This document shows, in pieces, positions 56,933 to 64,000 of a stretch of DNA of 64,000 nt. Within the stretch, counting starts at the first letter, position 1; the number at the start of each line of letters is the position of its first letter. Position numbers and translations under genes: made by a program. Location: assembly GCA_020809705.1 (NCBI GenBank), contig CP085833.1, forward strand, positions 806,001-870,000. The letters run 5' to 3'. The notes below the pieces were generated by a model that saw nothing but the letters and a program-made list of their open reading frames with translations, was not told the origin of the DNA and made no database searches. This stretch comes from Calonectria ilicicola. Lineage: Eukaryota; Ascomycota; Sordariomycetes; Hypocreales; Nectriaceae.

Positions 56933-57767
56933 TGTGGTTTCTGATTTGGTGTTAGGAAAGAAGAGAAGCCGGAGGTTGTATGGAGATGGTAAGAGTTATT
57001 GCTGTTGTCCTTTGTGTTGGAAGTGCTGGTGATTGTTGCTGGTGGATGTCTGAACAGGATGAGCTGCGTGATCTCCATCCTCATATACTCGGGCATCATC
57101 TACTCCTGATCATCTCTGGCATGCCCTCAAAGTCTATGAAACCATATGGACCGATCTATTGAAACGACGACGCCTTTCTTTGCATTGTTTCTGGGAGGGA
57201 GAGCGAAGATCTCTTGTGGCTGGGCCAACAATGATGTGTCAAGGATAGACATCGGTTTCCACTTTGTTCAACTTTAGATCAGGGAAACCGAGCCTGGGCT
57301 CCAGAACTAGACGCAGCTAGAGGGTTTGATGGGTATCCTCTGGGACATGGCTTAAAGGGAAAATGGTCAAGGGGCCATAGTTGGCATGCGGCCAAGGTTA
57401 ATGGTGTGCTCTTGCAACTACGTGGGGGCGTGCTAGCGCGGATCTCATGCATCGATGCGGCTGGTTGGAGCAGCATACAGGAACATGATGCAATAGTTTG
57501 GGCGAAGGAGTAAAAATATATGGGTCATTACGAGGGATGTGGGTTCATAGAAGGGAGAGATGTGATAGGTGACAATTAGAGAGGAATGAAGGGCAGCTGA
57601 CCAGCCCCAATGTCTCAGGGGCTGCGCGGACCAATTTTTTGTATTGAGTATTTCAGACATTTGCACCGAGAGCCTCAGGGAGACACATCTCGGGCCCTAA
57701 ATACGGTCCAAATATGTACATGTGAAGCGAATCAAGTCAGTATGTGTCATTAAGTGCGCTTTCCCAT
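56933..57767. other. Intergenic, no gene seen
   Basis: Upstream region of the PIR-like gene and 3' flank of the F-box-like gene. No supported ORF. Confidence 0.6.
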
Positions 57768-59366
57768 CTACTGGTTCCAATCATGAAAAGTATGTCGTCC
57801 GTGCTGTTTAGTAAAACAAACAATCAGCTATGTAGCCATAGGCTCTTGTATGGAATACAACTCACCTGGGTCCGACTCATTGTGGGCTCGTTTTCCCACC
57901 TCGATATTAGTCCCTTCTGCAGCTCCTCAGTCAGCCCGGAAACCCGACTAAAGTCGTAGCCATCTCTGGGCCAGTATCCCCTGCCGCCTGATAAATAAAT
58001 GTCGGTTCTCTGCCTCTGGGTTCTGGCAATATCCTCTGTCGTCCATGGGACTTCCACGCGGGGATATGCAGACTTCCTGCGCCGCACTCGCCGGCACCTG
58101 TCGCGAAGGTGTGTCTCGGAGGGGTCATTGATGTCCCACAGCACGTAGCCGCACTCCCAGAGGTTCTTGTCCAGATAGGAAAAGACGCTGCTAAAGACGG
58201 AAACGTTTCGGTGGGCACCGAGCCAGGTGAAGAAGGGGTATGAGCCAATGCCATCTTCGCCGTCGGGTCCTCGGGACAAGACTTGGAGCTCGGCGGTTGC
58301 ATAAGTGGAAAGAGGGGCCTGTAGGTGGGTAAGTTCGAGTGTCTCCATGATGCCTTCGTCGGGCGGCATCCAGAGGAGTTGCGAATAAGGATAGCGCTCA
58401 AATCCCATAGACATGAAGCGATCCAAATCGAGCAACGGCCTCCACTCATCATATGTCTTGGCGCAAGTGACGGCCTTGAGGAATGGCAATCCCTGGGTTA
58501 GCTAGAGGACGATTGTTAGCCTCGATTCTATTTTGAGCTTGCACTAGGGGGGCACTTACAAACTCTTGGAGGCGCGGAATGTCCTCTCTCGCGCGCGACC
58601 AGAACATGGGTAACCAGCCCCATTGAACGTCGTGGGCGGCAAGCTCGTCAAAGGCTGTGTGCTGTGTTTAGACACCAAATAGATAGAGCGCAGAGCAAAA
58701 AAAAAAAAAAAGCGACTCACCTCGACAGACTTTCCGCTCTAGATAGGTGTAAACACACATCATCTGTTCATTGACCCAGACGGAAAATATATTAAAGAAG
58801 TTGAGGGTGCGCTCGGTCCCGGGAAGTGGATCGCCCTCTTTGAGACAGAATAGATTGCACATAAGCTGATATCGAAACATGGCGCGGATAAGGCGAAACT
58901 TTTCGACAGCGTTGATTTCTAGCGGGTGGTTTTGCTCCATGCGGCGATTGAAGACTGGGAGGACGTCCCTGGCCAGGTCCTCGCTCAGATAGTCGGCAGC
59001 CTCATAGTTTTGGCTGATGTAGGCGCAGTCGGCTAGCGATAGCTTGGCCAGGGATGTGGCGGCTTCGGAGGGCACCAAGATGCGGCGCCCCAAGCGTGTC
59101 AAAAGGCTGCGGACGTCATCGTGGTTCCGGGGGTTAATCTTGGTTGACTCCAGAAGCGCAAGGGCAAAGGGCACGACGTTGCGCGGGACGGTGGTTCTGA
59201 TGAGCTCCCTGGCGATGGCGTGGGCGTTATCTCTGAAGGCGGCTAGGAAGATGGGATGGCTGATGAAGGCGCGGCGCAGCTGCTCAATGGTGCCGAGCTG
59301 GCACAAGATGTCGGCGATGATGTGCAAGGGCAGCTTCTGCAGCGGGGCCGGCTTGATGGGCGCCAT
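57768..59366 (-). CDS. F-box-like fungal protein
   Basis: Four exons: 58721-59366, 58560-58654, 57866-58501 and 57768-57803 (470 aa). Donors are GTGAGT, GTAAGT and GTGAGT; acceptors are CACACAG, CTCTAG and AAACAG. The frame holds throughout. The N-terminus has a degenerate F-box (LQKLPLHIIADILCQLGTIEQLRRAFISHP). The rest is the helical, Trp-rich region common in lineage-expanded fungal F-box proteins (FDELAAHDVQWGWLPMFW, YVLWDINDPSETHLRDRC). The protein ends in HGRHTFHDWNQ. If it binds Skp1 it would be an SCF substrate receptor, but many such proteins have no known partner. Without the four-exon structure the frame breaks, which supports the splice model. Confidence 0.8.
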
Positions 59367-59965
59367 GTCTCGATGTCGAGGGCGCGGGCGCGCTGGTGGG
59401 CGATTTATGAGGGTGATTCCCAGGATGATTCCCCTTAGGCCGAGGCTCGGAGCTGACGCGCAGGGCGAGCTACATAGTCCATGACGATCCCGCAGGATAG
59501 CACCACCTTGTCTGCCGTGTGGTCACGTGCGGGCGATGCAAGGGTTGTTGTTGTTTGCAAACACCACCAAAAGCCTCGCATCGCGGGCGCAGGGATTGCA
59601 TCGGGGCGAGGTTCCGTGTAAGTCTGGACGGGTTTCTGAAACAGGCAGGTGGGCTGCGTCGGGGGACCATTTTGTGAGAGCCTGAGTTTGGATGTTTGAA
59701 CCGGTTCAAAGGAAGTGAACCCGAGCTATACGACCTTGCTCAGAGCTTATTCTGGGTGGGTGCCAAGGAAAAGGAAAAAATACCAATCAGGTTTTGTGCC
59801 GGGAGGAAAAAGCAAAGAAAGCTTCATGTCAGGTACAGGTATGGAGTACTCCGTACAAAGTACATAGTGCTCAATTCACTAGCGTGTCTGCTGCCATCAC
59901 AAAGAACACATGCCTCACCTCTGCTTTTCCCCAAGAAAACACAAAGGTAAGCCCGAGTATCAGAT

Positions 59966-60330
59966 GGCACAACTTGATCTTTGGGAAAGCGCAATGAATT
60001 ACAGCTTTGGGCAAAATTACACATACCATTGAGTGCATTGAACTTATATAGCTCATAGTCAGGAACATGATGGAGCTATATGATTGAAGCAACTAAGCGC
60101 GCGGGTGTGGGTCGACTGCGGAGAACTCCAGACTGGGGCTGGATCTGAAGGAGCTGGCAGAGGTTAGAAAGAGCATGGGCATACGTCACGGAATTAAAAA
60201 TAAATGGAATAACGAAAGAAAGCAGAGATAAAATAAAAATACAATAAAAACAGCTTGTTTTTCTCATGTTTCAGATTTTTTCGCTCCTATGTCCTGGGCT
60301 AGAAGTTTGCGTGTACTAAAAGCACGTGCT
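59966..60330. repeat. Duplicated upstream segment, copy 1
   Basis: Sequence from AACTTGATCTTTGGGAAAGC to the TTTGCGTGTA block aligns by eye with 61650-62045: shared words include TTGGGAAAGCG, CATACCATTGAGTGCATT, CAGGAACATGATGGAGCTAT and GTCGACTGCGGAGAAC. Several substitutions and small indels separate the copies. Confidence 0.8.
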
Positions 60331-60646
60331 TGGTAAGTCAGTATTTGGCTGGGTGAGGTGGGCCTCGTGCAAGATAGTCAAATGACATTCGAAACCTGGA
60401 TCTCCGATTTCCTTGTCCAAGGGTAAGGGTTTTGAATGTGACTATCTAAAATATAGGATAGCATCGGGCCCCCCTTTTAGCGCAAGGTTCAGTGGCTTCA
60501 AGTGTGGCTGAATGAAATGCAGCATGATGCTGGTCAGCACTACCCGCGTTCCAAATGGTATAAGCCCAAGCCCGAGGATGGAGTTCTACTGAATCGTATC
60601 GAATAAACTCTAAGGCGGGAAGATTATTATTAAGACAATACCGGGC

Positions 60647-60653
60647 TATATAT
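60647..60653 (+). promoter_or_regulatory. TATA box of paralog A
   Basis: TATATAT, 115 bases before the ATG at 60762. The matching site in paralog B lies 120 bases before its ATG, and both are followed by ATGAC, so the core promoter was duplicated with the gene. Confidence 0.6.
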
Positions 60654-60761
60654 GACGACATATCCTCCATCGAATTTCTTCCCATCACAATCAACCCCGC
60701 CACATCATTTCACTAATCTGCACTTGCTTAACCTAGAGTCTCCAAACCTAATTTTTCAGCA

Positions 60762-61326
60762 ATGCCTTCTCTCGTGACTGAAGGCAGCGTCATCCACGTT
60801 CCCGTTGATGCACTTGACGGCAATGACGAAAAGAGGGTAGAGATTCAATGGATTCAGCAATTTGACATGCGCAGCGAGCATTATTACCTCTGCGAGTACA
60901 TGGACAGGTCTGGTGAGTCTGCCTCCTCTCTCTCTCATTTATTCATAACTTTTCGCTAATCTGTTGGATTCAGGTGGTTCGGGGGGCATGATTTTTGTTC
61001 AAGAGAACAAGGTAGAGGAATTCAAAGCCAAGCATATCGATGGCGATGGTATTACTTTGAAAGTAGACGAGAAGTTCCAGTATGGACAAGACGTCACTGG
61101 ACCCAAGCGGTTTCTTGTTTACCATGATAAGGAACACAGACCTCAACAGGTTAGTTCGTATCTGAACCACGTGGGAGGGATCCGAAATAACAAAAACTAG
61201 CATCGGTTTGTCGGTAGCTATTGGAGTGACATGATAGCTAGCTTGGGTTACATTGATGATAATACATCATCACAAGACATCAAGAAATACTGGGCGGATT
61301 TCCTCAAGGATTTCTCGGACCAATAG
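60762..61326 (+). CDS. Small protein of unknown family, paralog A
   Basis: Three exons: 60762-60912, 60974-61149 and 61201-61326 (150 aa). Donors are GTGAGT and GTTAGT; acceptors are ATTCAG and ACTAG. It reads MPSLVTEGSVIHVPVDAL, EHYYLCEYMDRSGG, GMIFVQENKVEEFKAKHID, ITLKVDEKFQYGQD and a C-terminal KKYWADFLKDF. There is no signal peptide, membrane span or catalytic motif; the mix of short strands and charged helices suggests a small soluble fold. Exons 1 and 2 are exactly the same lengths as in paralog B (151 and 176 nt). The frame after the stop continues open beyond two TAG codons to 61509. Function unknown; existence is supported by conservation between the two copies. Confidence 0.75.
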
Positions 61327-61649
61327 ATTCAATCTGAGAAAATGAGTCAATTTTAGTTGGGAGAGGGTGAAGAACCGCTGATTGTCCGAGTTGAGCTAAA
61401 GCGAGAGCCACTTGGATCTGATGTCAGTACGTATCACAACCTCACTGGGCATGATGTATTCAACAAGACCAAGTGCACAGTCATGATTTCCTCAAGCGGC
61501 ACTTTGTAATTGAAGCATAAACCAAAAAAATCTTGGTTCATGGATTTGTGTATATTGTGAGGTCTGTCCACGTTCAACTCTGCTAGTAGCAACAAGAGTA
61601 GACGGATTCGTCTCTTCCACTCTTTCAGTGAAATGGAATATTGGTCAGC

Positions 61650-62045
61650 ATAACTTGATCCTTGGGAAAGCGTGCTTAATTACAGCTTGGGGTAAACTTG
61701 CGCATACCATTGAGTGCATTCAACTTATATAGCTGGCTCATATTCAGGAACATGATGATGGAGCTATGATTGTGTGAGCTCCTTATTCGCGAACTGAGGC
61801 AGCTAAACGCACGGATGTGGAGTCGACTGCGGAGAACCTCAGTCTGAGGTTGGATTTGAACTTGGCTTGGATGACGAGGAACAAATTATCATAAATTAAA
61901 CCAAGAAATCTGAAAACGAGTAAAATAAAATAGCACGATGAATATGAACAAACATAGAGTGCTAATTTTATGTTATCGCTTAATCCATCACGTAAAAAGG
62001 CTTTTCCTTCTTGCTGGGCTGGGCCGGAAATTTGCGTGATGTGTC
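61650..62045. repeat. Duplicated upstream segment, copy 2
   Basis: Partner of 59966-60330. Ends near GGAAATTTGCGTGATG, which pairs with AGAAGTTTGCGTGTAC in copy 1. Confidence 0.8.
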
Positions 62046-63315
62046 ATATGCCATGTTCCGCCACTAGCGGGCCTAGACTTCATTCATTGTCGACAGGAGC
62101 TACCCCGTAATGGAAATCGCCGACGCGTGTGTATGATACCACCATATAGGAGCGGTGAAATCTGTGCCATCGCTTGTTGGGCAGTGTCATTGCCATGGAG
62201 TGTGGGGAACAAACCTCATGTTTGGATGATGGATTGGCATACGCAGACTCTCGTCACATCGCCCTTGACCGGAACCTCAACAATTATCATTTCTAAGGAT
62301 ACCACTGGTACCTCTTTGAGCCTATTTTTGAAGGATTTCATCATATCATATGTTCACGCCCCCTCTCAACAGTTATAACAGCTATATCAGAGCTATACGT
62401 GAAATAATCTACTCGATGCATAACAAATGAGGCCTGCCAACACCCTTTCTACTGCCGGTATCCGTGCCAAGGAGACTCGATGACGTGCTGTACTCGTCCT
62501 GGCCCTCGCACAGAATCACATGGATTTCTTAAAGCTCCTAGTCTTCTTGAACTGTGTGTCCAAGAGGATGACCTTCTACTTAAAGAGTAGGGAAAAAAGA
62601 AACCTGTTTACGGTTAGAGAGTAAACGAGTTTGTATGATGGATCCTGTGAATTTGAGTAAAACCTCTCTTTGTTTTACTCTGGGGTGATAGTTTGATGTG
62701 AATGAGGATAATTACAAGTCCGATGATAATTCCCGGTGGTTGACACAAACCTGGTTGGTTATCTGGAGTGTTTAGCTTGGTGGTGCGAAGTCCGTGCGCG
62801 CCACCGCATGGCCCAAGACAGCAAATCGGAGACATTTCAGTACACTCGCGCCTGCAAATATTTGAGCGGAGAAGGTATGATTATATGCACATTCCTCCAT
62901 GTAAGGCTTAGGCCTAGCTCAGAGTATATTGGTTGTGGTATTTTGTGGCAAATATGAGGCGTGATAAATGGCTGAGAAATCGTATCATCTCTACACCGCT
63001 TGGGCTTGATTCCATGCATGTTTGCAGTAGTTTTGATCTTGATCAAATCATTTCCACTGAGGCTTGAGACTATATCTGGACCTTTTCCCATGCATATTAT
63101 GTGGTGAAACCGTAAGCTGATATTTGAAACCAGACCTATGACGGGAGGGTAGTGACCTTGAATGTGGCTGTCTGAAATGCAACATGGTATTGGTGCGGGG
63201 TGCGCCACTACCCACTTCCTGAACAATGTCAACCCAAACCCTAAGATGGAGTTCAGCTCAACAGTCTTGATTATGTTTCAAGGCCATGGAGAGAATTGCA
63301 AATGAATTTGAAAAG

Positions 63316-63322
63316 TATAAAT
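63316..63322 (+). promoter_or_regulatory. TATA box of paralog B
   Basis: TATAAAT followed by GAC, 120 bases before the ATG at 63436, matching the position in paralog A. Confidence 0.6.
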
Positions 63323-63435
63323 GACAGCAAATAATCCATTGGACTTGTCTACATCACAGACAATCTCATCACAGTATTTCACCAATCTATTATTCAGTTC
63401 TTAGCCCAGAGCCTTCCAACCGCCTTTTCTCAGTC

Positions 63436-64000
63436 ATGGCTTCTCTTGTGGCCTTGGGCAGCACCATCTACGTTCCTGCTGACTTCCTTGGCGGCAGCAA
63501 GGGAAAGAAGCTGACCATCGAATGGAGCCAAAGCTTCAAATCATGCAAGGAGGATTATTATCTCTGCAAGTACACCGACAAGTCTAGTGGGTCTTATCAC
63601 TCTTGGGCCTTTGGCTTTTCACTGATATGTGGGTGTTAGCGGGCACGGAGGGTGTCATTTTTGTCCAGGCAAACAAGATTGAAGAATTCAAAGCCAAGAA
63701 GATTGAAGGTGATGAGATTACTCTGAAGGTTGACGAGAAGTTCCAGTATGGACAAGATAGTGGCAAAACCAAGCGGTTCCTTGTCTACCACAATAAGGAT
63801 CACACACCTTACCAGGTCAGTTGGTACTAAGTAGCTGAAAAGGAGCTAGATTAACAAGCATTAGCATCGATTTATCAGCAACCAGTACACTGATATCGGC
63901 GGGAAGGCGGCTGATTTCATCGTCAGTCTGGGTTACAAGGATGTCGGTGCAGTGGAAGAAGTTACTAAGAAGTTTTGGGGCGATTATCTGAAGAACTTCT
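63436..64000 (+). CDS. Small protein of unknown family, paralog B (3' end outside window)
   Basis: Exons 63436-63586, 63640-63815 and 63865 to beyond 64000. Donors are GTGGGT and GTCAGT; acceptors are TGTTAG and CATTAG. The product begins MASLVALGSTIYVPADF and shares EDYYLCKYTDKS, GVIFVQANKIEEFKAKKI, ITLKVDEKFQYGQDS and KRFLVYHNKDH with paralog A. The third exon (HRFISNQYTDIGGK ... VSLGYKDVG ... KKFWGDYLKNF) aligns with A, but B has extra residues after YTDIG. No stop is reached by the window end. As with A, no known domain, signal peptide or membrane span. The pair is a tandem duplicate with related promoters. Confidence 0.75.

Larger units (their letters stand above)
59367..60761. other. 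Upstream region of small paralog A
   Basis: Holds the 5' flank of the F-box-like gene and, from about 59966, DNA duplicated upstream of paralog B. No supported coding frame. Confidence 0.6.
61327..63435. other. Spacer between paralogs A and B
   Basis: Contains an open 50-codon stretch at 61357-61509 in frame with the last exon of A, the second duplicated upstream segment, then about 1.1 kb (62045-63120) not matched upstream of A, then a further duplicated block at about 63120-63300 that resembles 60420-60610. No independent gene supported. Confidence 0.55.

Noticed and set aside
1..64000. tRNA, rRNA, CRISPR or transposon genes
   Set aside because: Read for T-loop GTTCGANTC patterns, repeat-spacer arrays, and transposase or reverse-transcriptase motifs; none convincing. 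A dedicated scan (tRNAscan-SE, RepeatMasker) would be decisive.

Overview
The window comes from a filamentous ascomycete (Pezizomycotina, most likely Sordariomycetes and plausibly Hypocreales). The basis is intron-poor, GC-rich genes with 45-195 nt GT-AG introns and CTAAC-like branch points, long intergenic leaders full of 8-17 nt poly(A)/poly(T) runs, and families typical of these fungi: modin, a PIR cell-wall protein, fungal F-box proteins and a fungal arylamine N-acetyltransferase. The genus cannot be fixed from the sequence. No tRNA, rRNA, CRISPR array or intact transposon was seen. All exon boundaries were worked out by hand from splice signals and reading-frame continuity.

1-30 kb is a conserved, housekeeping-like part, mostly minus strand. 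It holds a membrane protein cut by the window edge, a WD40-like protein (plus), a Gln-rich protein with five regularly spaced Cys-rich modules, a small divergent ORF, a Cdc4-type F-box/WD40 ubiquitin-ligase subunit, modin, an acyl-CoA thioesterase-like protein, an arylamine N-acetyltransferase and a dual-specificity phosphatase. Two very long gene-free stretches (5.2 kb and 4.5 kb) lie upstream of the WD40-like and Cdc4-like genes.

30-42.4 kb, plus strand, holds a large vWA protein with a C-terminal RING-IBR-RING2-like cysteine array, a single-pass membrane protein with a LysM domain, and the karyopherin Kap123.

42.4-47 kb looks like an accessory island. It holds a low-complexity repeat-containing protein, a broken fragment resembling fungal MACPF/perforin-like proteins, and a five-exon gene of unknown family.

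47-59.4 kb returns to conserved minus-strand genes: Tapt1/Emp65, a dienelactone hydrolase-family protein, a WBP4-like U1-type zinc-finger splicing protein, a PIR-like GPI protein and an F-box-like protein.

59.9-64 kb is a segmental duplication carrying two paralogous small three-exon genes of unknown function with matching intron positions, matching TATA boxes and related upstream DNA; the second copy runs off the window. This duplication, the five-module Cys-rich protein and the vWA-RBR fusion are the most interesting items.
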